Assembly: GCA_037447655.1 (NCBI GenBank)
Contig: JBBHKE010002990.1
Coordinates: forward strand, 64,001-128,000
DNA length: 64,000 nt
Reading direction: 5' to 3'
From: Zygnema cylindricum
Lineage: Eukaryota; Streptophyta; Zygnematophyceae; Zygnematales; Zygnemataceae
Both the position numbers and the translations under genes were made by a program. Positions 20,647 through 31,946 of this stretch are shown here, in pieces (the stretch's first letter is position 1; every line of letters starts with the position of its first letter). Under the pieces are notes generated by a model. It saw only the letters and a program-made list of their open reading frames with translations. It searched no databases and had not been told where the DNA came from.

Positions 20647-21658
20647 TGTGGTGGCCATTACCTCACAAAATCAGCAGTTTACCAAAAGCCCTCTAGGATA
20701 AAATATACTTTCTCACTTTGCACAAAAGTAGCCAACATTCTATTCCCTAAAAGATCTGACTTTCCTCACCCTTGTGAGGGCCCGACTCCCCAGAGTCAAA
20801 CACAAAAAGAATTTTCATATTTGCTCAACTGAACAGTTAATTATCCGAGGCCAATGTTAGCCTTTTGTATACAAGCTTGCTGGGAGAGAGGCGGCTGCCT
20901 CATATTTTCCTAAGTCCTAAAACCCCTCTCTAATCCCTTACTACTGAGGTACTTGTCTAATCAGAAGGTTGTATGATACAGTAAGGTACACAAACCGTGG
21001 TACCTTTTGTACAGTAGGTGTATGACATGGCTTAGCAGGGGACGTCTGTCATCCTTTAACTTATTTTGGAGTGCTCCGTGAATTCCGCATAGCAAGGGAT
21101 GTCCGCCACCTGTCATCCGGTGACGTTATGCCTGAAAACTGCCAAAATGGCCATTTCGTCATGTCAGCTCTTTATGCGAGTTGTTTGATGTAGACCGGCT
21201 TTTAATGTCATCCGTTCAAAAAAATGTCCTGTACATTTGTTTTGTGTGATATATCGTACAGCTGGTTCTATGTTATTCTACATCATCGTAACCAATAAAA
21301 TGGTGTATGGTACACTAACATCTTTAAGTAATTATCGAACCCTATATACTTTAACGATCTTTTACGACTTACCAGTTAAAGCGGACGGCTACGCTTTGCT
21401 CTGCCGGTCAATAGTTCGAGTCCTAACGGACTCACCTTTTGTTGTAAGAGTGACTTTGTCACTCTTTATTCTCCCTTATCTTCTCGCCCTCCCCTCAATT
21501 AGCCATGGCTTCCTCTCTATCTCTCCTTAGTCTTCAGTGATTACAACAAGTGTGGGAACTCGAGAGAGAGATAAGGAGTCAGGCGGACTAATTATTTAAT
21601 CACTTTTATTTTCTATTTAAAGACCTAGAAAATATCTAATTAATTATTGATTTCTACA
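20647..21658 (-). mobile_element. 3' LTR of the second minus-strand copia element
   Basis: Begins at 21658 with TGTAGAAATCAATAATT after the purine tract GAAAATAAGGGCAG. It ends near 20647 (CCACCACA), abutting the protease region of the older element. Related to the 8877-9894 LTR. The left boundary is uncertain by a few bases. Confidence 0.75.
21370..21440 (+). promoter_or_regulatory. tRNA-like (Pol III-type) module antisense in LTR, best B box
   Basis: CCTATATACT at 21341, about 28 bp before A-box-like ACCAGTTAAAGCGG. A GGCTACG...GCCGGTC arm follows, then B-box AGTTCGAGTCC (about 21414-21423, near consensus) and TTTT at 21437-21440. Confidence 0.5.
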
Positions 21659-21671
21659 CTGCCCTTATTTT

Positions 21672-23660
21672 CTAATCAATTTTAAGTTTCAGTCCACATA
21701 TATCTCTACAGAAATATAATTTGGGAGAGGGAATAGGCTTTGTCATCATATCAGTAACCATCTCTCCATCTGACTTATATTCTAGACTAATCACTTTGTT
21801 CTCCACCTTTTCCTTTACAAAACTGAATCTAATATCCATATGTTTTGCCTTAAAGTGATGTTTTGGAATTTCTGCAATGGTTATTGCAGCTTGATTATCA
21901 CAATAAATTTTCTGTACCCCAACCTTCATAAAACCAAGCTCTTGCAACAATGACTTGACCCACATCAATTCTTTCACTGCTGAAAAAGAGGCCATATACT
22001 CAGCCTCCATGGTGGACATATACTCAGCCTCCATGGTGGACTGAGCAATCACCTTTTGATGTTTACTACTCCAACAACAAGCACCATTTCCCACATACAA
22101 TACAAATCTAGAAGTACATCTTCACATCGGAGCATCCCTATGGCTGGCATCACTCCATGTAGTGATATTAGTGTTAACCCCACCCAAATACAGCCATAAG
22201 TCCCGAGTTCCCACCAGATATCTCATGACTCTCTTGGTTTCCTTCCAATCTCTCTTTCTATGCTCATTCACACTCCTACTCAAAATTCCGACCGCTGCAG
22301 CAATATCTGGGCTAGTGTAGTTCATAAAGTAGATTAGACTCCCTACAACCTGTCTACATGGAATCCCTCTCATAAATGTTTCCTCTTCTTTGCTCATCTG
22401 ATTGTCTAAAATGTCTTTTTCTATTTGGAATTTTTCCAACATGTTTCATATTGCCTCTTTTTGTGTTAATCTGATGATTCTTTTCTCTTTATCTCTTTCA
22501 ATTTGAATTCCTAAGATGTACTTAGCCTCTCTTAAGTCTTTCATATCAAATTGACCATTTAAGTCTTTCTTCAGCTTGTTTATCTTTTCTACTGATCAAC
22601 TTAAAACCAACAAATCATCAAAGAATACCGCAATAAAGATAACACCTTTCTCATCTTCAAACAGGTAGATTTAGTGATTTGAACTAATCCTTATGTACCC
22701 AGTCTAGTTAGAAATTCATCCACTTCTTAATCCATTGTCGGAGCTTGTTTCAGCCATGTTGGATTTTATTAGCTTACATACCTTGTTTCTCACCCTTTCC
22801 ACGAACATCCGCGCTTCATGAAGATCTCCTCTTCGTTCCTCCATTCAGAAAAGCAGTTTTGATGTCCGTTTGGTGAACCTCCATGTCTTCCGCTGCCGCT
22901 AAGCTTAGGAGAATTCGGACTGATAGAAATTTGACTACAAGAGCAAAGGTTTCCTCATAGTCAATACCCTCTTTTTGTGTATATCCTTTTGCCACTAGCC
23001 GAGCCTTATACCTCTCATTGGTATTCTCAGGGTTCAATTTAAGTTTGAAAACCCACTTTCATCCAATCGGTTTTCTATTCGGTGGACATTCCACCTGGTC
23101 CCATGTGTTTGCCTCCATTATGGAAGCCATCTCCTCATTCATAGCAGTGATCCATCGTTTGCTCTCCGGACTGTTCACTGCCTCCTGATATGTTTGTGGC
23201 TCACTCGGATGTGACAGCTTGGTAACCTTGTTATTTAACTTTCTCTCTTGGATTTGTTTGTTGCTACTTCGTCCTCCCTCGAACTCTGAAGCTGGTATTG
23301 ATGGCAATCTTGGGTTTCTTTTTTCCTTCTCTCCATCTCCCCTTTCAATTGGATTTTGAAGTCCTTCTTCTCCTTCTTCTTCCACTCTATATGTTGCGGG
23401 CTGAATCACATCATTTGTAAATTGTCTATCTTCACTATGATTTTCATTAAAGACTGATTTTTCTACTTGATCTTTGTTTTCTGTAGAAGTACTTCCTATA
23501 ATGTCACCTTCCTCGTTTTCAAATCTGATTCTCACAGTTTTTGTATTTTTAAATGGATCTATTGATTTTTTTTCATCCATTACCACTAGATGTTTTGCCA
23601 ACACTGTATCTTTTCTCTATATCATACACTCTATATCCTTATGTGTCATCATCGTTGGCC
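21672..23660 (-). pseudogene. Copia pol of the second minus-strand element (IN end, RT, RNase H)
   Basis: Minus strand from 23660 downward: GYRVYD, KHLVVMDEKKSIDPF, a linker of about 140 residues, EEMASIMEANTWDQVECPP, KARLVAKGYTQKEGIDYEETFA, DIKTAFLNGG, then frame breaks, AAVGILSRSVNE, TTWSDASHRD and a frame ending VTDMMTKPIPSPKLYF. The RNase H motif is duplicated in tandem (STMEAEYM twice) by a 30-bp repeat near 22010-22045. No gag, protease or integrase core is present. Non-functional. Confidence 0.88.
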
Positions 23661-23783
23661 AATGAGGTTAGAGTGTCTAGAATATACTGCATGCTGGTGA
23701 AGTTTGAGCAGTTTTTGTTCATTTTGGAGAAATCTGTGTTGTCTGAAACACAACTGTTTCTGTGGTGCTTTCGAGAGTAATCC
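23641..23783 (-). other. Short unrecognised frame upstream of copia pol remnant
   Basis: An ATG at 23783 on the minus strand opens about 47 codons (MDYSRKHHRN, then NFTSMQYILDTLTSLAND) and stops next to the copia sequence. Copia relatives have no such peptide at this point, so it marks a deletion junction. I do not recognise it; it could be a Gag start or chance. Confidence 0.3.
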
Positions 23784-23799
23784 ATGGCTGAAATAGGCT

Positions 23800-24181
23800 A
23801 TGGACAACAGTCCCCAGCCTGTGCGTGACTTTTTTCCGTATAGGGTCCGTAGAGGGGGTCTCGACCAACGGACGTCATTTGCAAAAGCTTTTGCAAAGTC
23901 TGTGAAAGCGCCTCACTCTCTCTCCCTTTACCACTATCATGTCTATCTCACAATTCTTGCATTGAAAAACGTCAATAATGATATCAAATGAAAGATCTCT
24001 AAAACGATTTCTTTTAACTATCTTTGGGTGTATTTTGATGGCAAGTAGAGTGAGAAAGGACCAAAAAAAAAAATCGGGAAACCATGGCGGAAAGTTTTAG
24101 AATATGTGACTTCAACGTTGTCATAATGTGAGCGTGACGTCAAAGTGCCAGAAACCCTAAACATCTATAATGTTTCTAGTA
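23800..24181 (-). mobile_element. Harbinger-clan miniature element fragment
   Basis: The minus strand reads ATGTTTAGGGTTT, GACGTCACGCTCAC and CCGCCATGGTTTCCCG in the same order as the complete elements at 33265-34220 and 27094-29002. It lacks both terminal inverted repeats. Confidence 0.6.
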
Positions 24182-24202
24182 GCTAGACCGTCGCTATTTT
24201 GT

Positions 24203-24670
24203 AGTGTTGTGTATCGGCAACAATTTTAACGCGATAACAACGATATTGATAGTTATCAGTTATCGAATGGTCAAGGGATCCGATATATTGCTCCGAGACC
24301 AACAAATTCCTTATCGGTGATAAGTGGAAAAAATATAGTACGTTATGTAATAGTACTTTATTATATACTGTATTATATTTTTCATTGTTTATAGTGTGGC
24401 ATGCCATGTGTAGCAAACTGTTGCGTACTTTGTGTAACAGAATAACAGCGGTGCAGTACGACGGAATAAATCGTTTAATAGTATGGTACAAACTGTAAAG
24501 TTATCGCCGATAGTTATCTGCACCGCTGTTATCGGATAGAAAATCGATATTATCGGTTTTTTATCGGCGATAACACCAGTTTCGACATATCGTGCCAATA
24601 TATTGATTATTGTCAAGCCAAAAAGAGGTACATATCGATTATCGACAAAACCCTGCCGATACACAACACT
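24203..24670. mobile_element. hAT-like miniature element
   Basis: Terminal inverted repeats AGTGTTGTGTATCGGCA and TGCCGATACACAACACT bound 468 bp that are rich in ATCGGCGATAA repeats. Flanking octamers TATTTTGT (24195-24202) and TATTCTGT (24672-24679) differ by one base; eight-base duplications are typical of hAT elements. No transposase. Confidence 0.6.
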
Positions 24671-24776
24671 ATATTCTGTAAACGTCATGCAATTGTCGCG
24701 AGTTTTGTAGTCGTCTTCAACCGTCACAAATTTCACCGACGTCTACATCCGTCACAATCTAAAGTAACGATTCATT

Positions 24777-25490
24777 GTTGTATTTACACTAGAAATGGAT
24801 GATGAATGAGATGAGGAAACGAATAATCCCGTACCATTCATTCCGCAAAAAAACAAAAACAGAGGCGCCAAACAGGTCGACCGCTCGGCTGTCAACCTTT
24901 TTGGAGCGTAGTGACGGACATAATGTACGATTTGGAGCGTAGCGACGGACAAAACATACGGTCAAGTGCGTCAAAACTTGACAACTGTGGTAACTCATCT
25001 TCTTTTCCGGAAACCCTTTTCGGAATGCAAAAATCCGACTTTGAAAAAACATGAAGTCGTATCACGAATGAATGATCCGTACTGTAACGATTTTTTCTAA
25101 AATGTTAACCCGTCATCAAACAGCCAATCAAAATCATCAATATAGAACGTAGAAAAATGTAAACTTAAAACTTCTTTAGAACTTTGACGAAACGTGAACG
25201 TAGGAAAATGTAAACTTAAAATTTCTTTAGAACTTTGACGAAACGTGAACGTAGAAAAATGTAAACTTAAAACTTCTTTAGAACTTTGACGAAATGTCCG
25301 CCCTCCTTCTTAACGATGGTTTGGTACGGACGGATTTGAGTCATCGGCGACTAATTGTACGGCAACATAAATCACATCGCGACGTGTTTGTTGACGTGAG
25401 ATGACGTCAAAGGCGATTCACGTCCAAACAAAAAAAAAGGACATTCATTTCCTCATCTCATTCATCATCCATTTCTAGTGTGAATCGTGC
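24777..25490. mobile_element. Long-TIR miniature element, copy 1
   Basis: The left arm CACTAGAAATGGATGATGA..GAGATGAGGAAACG pairs with the right arm CATTTCCTCATCTCATTCATCATCCATTTCTAGTGTGAATCGTGC, arms of about 40 bp. It is about 240 bp longer than the copy at 35639-36108, mainly through a 51-bp tandem triplication. I do not recognise the superfamily. Confidence 0.7.
25145..25297 (+). repeat. Three tandem copies of a 51-bp unit
   Basis: Units start GAACGTAG(A/G)AAAATG at 25145, 25196 and 25247 and differ at only a few positions. They lie inside the long-TIR element and are absent from its sister copy. Confidence 0.85.
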
Positions 25491-25781
25491 AAAGGAATGC
25501 TCTAAAAGTAGTACGGAGAAATTCGCTAAAAACAAAGTTACAAAAGTTTCGGTTACATGGGAAGTGGCCAAACTGCCCAACGGACCAAAAAATAAAAATA
25601 GTCTTCCCAATCCAATCGCCCTGCCCACTAAAGACCAAAAATAGGTAACACCTCCACCGCATCCCTCCACCTCCCTCCCTCCCTCCTTCCCTCCCTCCCG
25701 TGCTCTCTCTCTCTCTTTTAAAATTGACTCTCCCTCTTTCCACAAACCACACTCCCTCTTCCCCCTCTTCTCGCTGACATC

Positions 25782-26054
25782 ATGTCTTGCCGTACGATCT
25801 TCCTCCTATCGATGCTCCTGCTGCTCCTCCTGCTCGCTCATACGGACCGTACGGACGCAGCTTTTTCGCGGACCTGCAAATTTGGCCGAAACACGTTTTT
25901 AAAAAAAAACGACAGTTGTGCGTTTCTCAAGAAGTGTTTCACCAAAACTGAAAGTTTTAAAAAATTGAACGGATTTCCATGTACCGTCATGAATCTCAGG
26001 AAAGTACGGACGAGTAATAGTACGATATGTGTTTCTATCAATGGTAAGTGCTAA
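25782..26054 (+). CDS. Small secreted cysteine-rich protein
   Basis: A 90-residue frame. Residues 1-26 form a strong signal peptide (Leu-rich core at 7-19, probable cut near TDA/AF). The mature part is basic, with six cysteines at 32, 46, 52, 67, 83 and 90, the pattern C-X13-C-X5-C-X14-C-X15-C-X6-C. That spacing suggests three disulphides but matches no family I can name with confidence. By type, such proteins are apoplastic and often defence- or signalling-related, but that is only inference. A CT-rich stretch and TTTTAAAATTG lie 50-120 bp upstream. A strong donor GTAAGTG starts at 26044, so the last codons (GKC) may instead be intron and a further exon may exist beyond the G-rich repeat. 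Confidence 0.6.
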   Translation: MSCRTIFLLSMLLLLLLLAHTDRTDAAFSRTCKFGRNTFLKKNDSCAFLKKCFTKTESFKKLNGFPCTVMNLRKVRTSNSTICVSINGKC

Positions 26055-26064
26055 CTTGTGTGGG

Positions 26065-26275
26065 ATGGGGGAGGGGGGGGGGGAGGAGGAGGGGGAGGGA
26101 GAGGGGGAGGGAGAGGGGGGAGGGGAGGGGGAGGGGGAGGGGGAGGGGGAGGGGGAGGGGGAGGGGGAGGGGAGGGGGAGGGAGAGGGGGGGAGGGGAGG
26201 GAAGGAGGGAGTGGAAGAGTAGAAGGGGAGAGGGAAGGGTAGAGGAAGGGAGGGAGGGAAGCAAAGGGATGGTAA
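26065..26275 (+). repeat. G-rich (GGGGGA)n simple repeat
   Basis: About 200 bp of GAGGGGGAGGGG repeats on the plus strand, a strong G-quadruplex candidate, starting about 20 bp after the possible splice donor of the cysteine-rich gene. Confidence 0.9.
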
Positions 26276-27093
26276 GTAGGAAAATAGGGGAAGGAGGAGA
26301 GAGATGTGCATATACGTGTCCAAATGTAGTGCGTGGGAAGTTGACAAAAAGGTGCTGGTCACTTTTGATTTTTTTGTCGTTTTGCGGATGTTGGTGGGTG
26401 TGGGATGGCAGGCTGGTGTTAGGGAGGTACGGATTCGGCAAAGCGAAAAGGAGAGAGAGGAAAAATAGAAATAAGAGAAAAAAATATAAACATAATTGAG
26501 GGGGAAAGAAGAAGAGAAAGAAGGAGGAAGGGAGGGGGGAGAGGGGAGGGAGGAATGAGAGAGAGAGAGAGGAAGAAGAGGGTCCGTAGGAAGGAGAAAG
26601 ATAGAGAAAAACATTGCGTGATAATGAGGGAGAGTGAGTGAGTGAGTGGGACGATGGGGGGTGCAGGGAAGGAAATGGGGAAGGAGAAGGTACAGAGAAG
26701 CAGCTTGTGAAGCTTCTCCACCGCGCGTCCTTTTCCCGCATCGGTTCCTCGTGTGACGTCATATTGGCGTGTGACGTCGCTTTTGACAACCGATCGAAAC
26801 GAGTCAGTTAGGGAATTCGTAAGGGTACAGAATCGTCGGCGAAGGCACCACTTTTGGTGCGAAATAATATTTAGAAAGGATTTATAATTTTATATGAACG
26901 TGAAATGTTATTAGTGTTGATAACACTAATTCGGCGAGGGCTAGATGTTTTAACCCTTGTACCTGAAATAGAATGACTACAAATATTTTACATTTTTTTT
27001 TTCCCATTTACAATGTTTTAATGGAATGTGCCATAAGAGGTTCAAAGTTTACCGCGTTCCGCTATTAGTGTTTATGTTTTTTTCGGCTTCTAA
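26276..27093. other. Purine-rich then AT-rich intergenic DNA
   Basis: GA-rich to about 26720. Around 26905-26930 ATTAGTGTTGATAACACTAAT resembles an internal part of the TA-flanked miniature family. No gene; the long minus-strand frames here only read through CT-repeats. Confidence 0.5.
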
Positions 27094-29002
27094 GGGTGTG
27101 TGCCCTTGTAACCGAAACTTTGAAATGTTACTTTGGATTTTAGCGCAGATTTTACGGTGTACTTTTCAAAGTGTTCCTATGGGTACGTCCCCATGTAAGT
27201 GATACTTTGAAAAAGTATTTTGGACTGTAGTGAAGTGTTCCGTACTACTTTGAAAAGCGTCCCTATGTGCGAAAAATGGAATCGAAATTTGAAATGTGAC
27301 GCCTGTAGACGTAGGTACAACTTTGTGACGGTTGATGACGACTACAAAATTGGTGACGCCAACAAAAACAACGACAATCGTAGACGTCAAGATTTTTGTA
27401 ATTTTGTGGCATGGCAGATGTTTAGGGTTTTGTAACATTGTGACGTCACGCTCACTTGTGACATCACAGATTCAAGAACTTTCGGCCATGGATACCCGAT
27501 TTCGTGTTCTCAACTTTTTTCGCTCTACTTGAAATAAAAATATACATAAGGTAGTCAAAAGAATTATTTTTCAAATGTCTTTCATTTCATGCCAGTTTTG
27601 TCGTGCCTCATTCTAAAAAGTGTGAGATAAAAGTGAGAGTGTGAGATGGAGAGGGGAGAGGCGACGACGATGCAAAATTCTACCGAGGACCCATAAATGA
27701 AATTCGAGGTCCGAGACCCCTGCAGATTTTTTCCGTACATCCTCGTCTTTTCGGTACATGCACTTGACGGGCAATGAGAAAAATAGCGAGTACTCACCCT
27801 CGTCCTAAAATTTTACCACTCGTGTGGCGCGTGCGTGGGTTCCATTTCATTCGTTGTTTGGGCGGTACTTTCCCTGAAATCAGGTCGCAAGGTGATTTCT
27901 GATGAAGTTTTTTGACGGACTGTATTCTCTTGCCCGGGGGTAGAAAAAATGAAAACCCCAAAATGCGTTCACATGACGACAAACATGAAGTACATTCAAA
28001 GTATCGACTTGAAGTTTACTGTGCTTTTAAAGAATTGATTTTTTTGTACGGCTAAAGTTTATCTCGTACGGAACTGCGTTTTGGGTGAAAACGACAGATT
28101 AAAGTCGATACTTTGATACATGGGGACGTACCCTATGTCAATCCTTACTTGCGCCTTCATCACTTCAAATATGTGACAATTGTAGACGTCTGCAAAATGT
28201 ACGACAGTCTACAAAACGAAATGTAGACGTCTACGAAACCACGAAACTTCCTGAAATTGGCGACGTCTACAAAAACGGCAACGGTTGTAGACGTCGAGGT
28301 TTTTGTGACGTTGTAGATGTTTAGGGTTTTGTGACATAGCGAAGTCATGCTACCATGTGACGTCATCAGTAAGTATATTATCCACCATGGCTTCCCGGTT
28401 TCGTTTTCTATCTTTCATCATTCAATATGCCATCAAACTCAAACCAAAAATATTCAAAAAAAAGAGAAAAATATATCTTTCATTTGATACTATTAATGCT
28501 GCATCTCGTGTAAACAAGAGAGAAAGAGGAGTGGTCGAGTGAGAAAGAGGGGGGGAGACGAAGACGACGTAAAATTTTGCAAATGACCCATGAATGAAAG
28601 TGGAGGTTCGAGACCCCAACGAATTTTTTCCATACATGCTCGTCATTTTTGTGCGTACATGCGCATGACAAGCAGGGGAAAAAATAGAGTGTACTCTCCG
28701 TTGCTCAAAATTTTTGAAAACGATTCACGCGTGCAATCTTGGTTTTCTATTTGTCTATAGGGTAGTATTTTGATTAAAATCAGATCGCGATTTGATTCCA
28801 GTGCAAGTGTTAAGATGAGCTGGAAGTGGGTCGCGATTATTATAACACCAACTTGTCGTACATTCCAAGTTCTAAGATGACGCAAAATGTACTTGTGGTT
28901 TTGCCCATTTTTCGTACGGCGTAAGAATTTCTCGTTGAAAGTCCCATTTTGCTGTGAAAACGAAGGAAAAGTACCTTTATTTGAACACATGGGCACACAC
29001 CC
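27094..29002. mobile_element. PIF/Harbinger-like miniature element A (carries B)
   Basis: TIRs GGGTGTGTGCCCTTGT and ACATGGGCACACACCC are flanked by TAA on both sides (27091-27093, 29003-29005), the target duplication typical of PIF/Harbinger. Without the nested element B it measures about 953 bp. It is rich in GTAGACGTC motifs, and no transposase is encoded. Confidence 0.85.
27181..28133. mobile_element. PIF/Harbinger-like miniature element B nested in A
   Basis: TIRs GGGTACGTCCCCATGTA and TACATGGGGACGTACCC; 953 bp. TAT precedes (27178-27180) and follows (28134-28136). The unoccupied site GTTCCTATGTCAA is preserved in sister element C (about 29880), which confirms the insertion and its 3-bp duplication. 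Confidence 0.88.
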
Positions 29003-29428
29003 TAAAACATCTAAGGGCGTGTGCCCATGTAACCGAAACTTTGAAACGTTACTTTGGATTTTGTTGTTCTACAACATCGGTGCAGGTGGAGGAGCAGCAG
29101 TAGTAGTAGAAGTAGACATGATACACTCTCAGAAGCTATCAAGAATCCTACCAAACAGTTGTTCTTAAGTTCTCACCAATTCTTATACAAGCATCCAAAC
29201 TTCACAAAACTCTATCAAAATATAGAGTAGCATAAACAGTGATAACTCCCAAAGTTTCAGCACAATTGACCCGACAACACTCAAGATATAACACTTAGAA
29301 ATGTCCCAAAAACTGTTTGCATTTTTACAACTTGGAAGTCTGAATACATGATATGTTATGAGTCCAAAGTCTTATACTTGTGTTGAACTGGCAACACCAG
29401 TGTACTTGAGAGGTACATCAAACCACCA

Positions 29429-29570
29429 AGCTACCACTAATCAATCAAGCTACCATTGAGCTATCACTAAGCTACCACTGAGCTATCACTAAGCTACCAC
29501 TGAGCTATCACTAAGCTACCACTGAGTTACCCACTAAGTTACCACTCAGTTCCCACTAAGTTGACTAGAA
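29429..29570 (+). repeat. Tandem array of 22-bp units (CTACCACTGAGC / TATCACTAAG)
   Basis: Alternating ACCACTGAGCT and ATCACTAAGCT half-units, repeated about six times within the solo LTR and degenerating at the right end. Confidence 0.85.
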
Positions 29571-29689
29571 TCGTATCTATCGCAGTTGCTCTATCCTGTA
29601 CAAAATCACTTTAAGAATATCAGACGTTGGGTTGTCTATACGGACCATATCAAATATAATGGTGGTTGCGTTGTCCTGTCTGTGTTGCA

Positions 29690-29820
29690 GCTTCGCTGCT
29701 GCGCTGCTCTGCTGCTGCGCTGCTCTGCCGTATAGCAGCTGCTCTGCTGTATAGCAGCTGCTCTGCTGTATAGTAGCTGCGCTGCTCTGTTGTATAGCAG
29801 CTGCGCTGCTCTGAGACTGA
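29690..29820 (+). repeat. Tandem array of GCTGCTCTGCTGTATAGCA units
   Basis: About 20-bp units repeated five to six times at the start of the same LTR. A related GACAACGCAGCTGCG array sits at the matching place in the LTR at 18179-19214. Confidence 0.85.
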
Positions 29821-30752
29821 AAGCTTTCCAAAAGACAACAAATTTTAGCGCAGATTTTACGATGTACTTTTCAAAGTGTTCCTATGTCAACCGTTACTTG
29901 CGCGTTCAATGCTTCAAATATGTGACAGTTGTAGACGTCTACAAAATGTGCGACAGTCTACGAAAGGAAATGTAGATGACTACGAAACTACGAAACTTCC
30001 TAAAATTGATGACGTCTACAAAAACGGCGACGGTTGTAGACGTCGAGGTTTTTGTAACGTTGTAGATGTTTAGGGTTTTGTGACATAGCGAAGTCATGGT
30101 ACCATGTGACGTCATCAGTAAGTAGATTTTCCGCCATGGCTTCCCGTTTTTGTTTTCTTATCTTTTATCATTCAATATGCCATCAAACTCAGACCAAAAA
30201 TATTCAAAAAAAAGTTTTTTTTTTCCATTTGATATTATTAATGCTGCATCTCGTGTAAACAAGAGAGAAAGAGGAGTGGTCAAGTGAGAACGAGGGGGAG
30301 AGATGAGGAGGACGTAAAATTTTGCAAAGGACCCATGAATAAAAGTGGAGGTCCGAGACCCCAACCAATTTTTATTCCGTACATGCTCGTCATTTTTGTA
30401 CGTACATGTGCGTGACGAGCAGGGGCAAAAATAGAGTGTACTCTCCGTCGTTCAAAATTTTCGAGAACGTTTGACGCGTGCAATCCAAGTTTTCTATTCG
30501 TCAATAGGGTAGTATTTTGATTAAAATCAGGTCGCGGTTTGATTCCAGTGCAAAGTTTGAAGATGAGCCGGAAGTGGGTCGCGATGATAATAACGCCAAA
30601 TTGCCATACCTTTCAAGTTCCAAGATGACGCAAAATGTATTTGTGTTTTTGCCCATTTTTCGTACGGCGTAATATTTTCTCGTTGCAAGTCCCAATTTCT
30701 GTGAAAACGACGAAAAATTACCCTTACTTGAATACACGGGCACACACCCTAA

Positions 30753-31946
30753 AACCGCATGCACAAACAAACGAAAAAATGAAAAAGATCAAAATAAACA
30801 CACGGAAAAACGAAAAAAGCACGTGTACACACGTGCAATTTTGTTTTTTTCATTGTGCACACACGTCCGATTTTTTATTGCAGACCACCAATCGGAAGGT
30901 GAGAATATCTCCTTGCAATCGCAACCGTTGGATACAAAATCAAACATATGTGACGACGTTTAAAGTGGCAAAAAAAAAACATTAAAGGTGAAGTTTCGTT
31001 AGGGGAAAAATGAGGTTGTTTACTGAATGTCGTAATGTTTCGTACAATGCCGTACCATTTTTTTTTTGTGTCAAAAAAAAAAGGCCACAGAATGACTGAT
31101 TTGACTCTCCAAGGTTATGGGCGTAAACCTTGACCGTCGGATGCAGAATCAGATACGCCATCAGTCGAACATTTCATTTTGCAACAAGTGACCTCAAGGA
31201 GGTCAATTTTTAGAGCCTTAATGTATAGCATTGCGCCTCGTGGAAAAGTAAAAAAATATCGACGATGAACCAGCGATCGGGTGCGTACACTCGCATAGGC
31301 CATGTGCTTTCAGTCAGGGTGGATGCGAGGCCACCGGAAGCCACGATTAAATCTTTGACGGATGATATTCTTTCACTCTCTTGTTGCCATCCAATAACCA
31401 TTTTTATATTTTCGTACACTTTACAAATCTTAGCTTTCGTCCGCTCGTACAGGTGTTATTCGATAAGTCACGAGTCATTTTTTACCTCTGGTGGTATAGA
31501 TACTGCGTTATCACCTTGCTATAAAATAAACTTATATATACTCGCACGATCGTAATAATTTCTTACGTGGAACCAACCAGTATGTGCCACGCAATATAAA
31601 AGTCAGAAATTGACCCGACACAATGGAACGAAGGTCTTTAGTAAACGTATTTTTACATTTACTGACACCGCCTAATGGAACCACGGCTTAACACTGATAG
31701 CGATACACAGAGTACTGTACTTTTAGTACGGAAGGCGTACCAGAGGTATCCGGTACAGTATACCATCACGGGTATGCGTCGTCACTCAGCATGGCAGTAC
31801 ATACATAAATACTGGCAGTATATTGAATGTTGCCATGCGATTGAACATTTTTTAGTGCAAAACCTGAGTTGTTCAACGTCTTCGTCACGGCTTTGTATTG
31901 AATTATTTATTCATGTCGAGTTGATAGTACAAATCCACAATTTTTT
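30753..31946. other. Intergenic, repeat-derived
   Basis: About 30760-30990 is related, inverted, to 39465-39630. About 31000-31450 is the inverted counterpart of 44930-45110 plus 45728-46020 (GGATGCGAGGCCACCGGAAG and surrounding). No gene; the frame at 31675 has no recognisable domain. Confidence 0.5.

Larger units (their letters stand above)
29063..29840 (-). mobile_element. Solo LTR inside element C
   Basis: Minus strand from TGTTGTCTTTTGGAAAGC (29840) to GTAGAACAACA (29063). ATTTT lies on both sides (29058-29062 and about 29842-29846), and the host sequence GGATTTTAGCGCAG is split exactly there. The start codon at 29119 (MSTSTTTAAPPPAPML) is followed by a stop in this copy. It includes two internal tandem arrays. 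Confidence 0.82.
29015..30749. mobile_element. PIF/Harbinger-like miniature element C (carries a solo LTR)
   Basis: TIRs GGGCGTGTGCCCATGT and GGGCACACACCC are flanked by TAA at 29012-29014 and 30750-30752. It lies only 12 bp from the end of element A, with the two TAA duplications bracketing AACATC-type spacer. Without the inserted LTR it is about 950 bp. Confidence 0.85.

Noticed and set aside
24789-25052. Minus-strand frame shared with 35651-35860
   Set aside because: The similarity is that of two copies of one miniature element; the frame is not bounded like a gene.
26029-26789. Long frames of Gly/Glu or Pro/Ser repeats
   Set aside because: Products of the G-rich and purine-rich simple repeats next to the cysteine-rich gene.
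29429-29570. CRISPR-like array
   Set aside because: The units are contiguous without unique spacers and sit inside a eukaryotic LTR.
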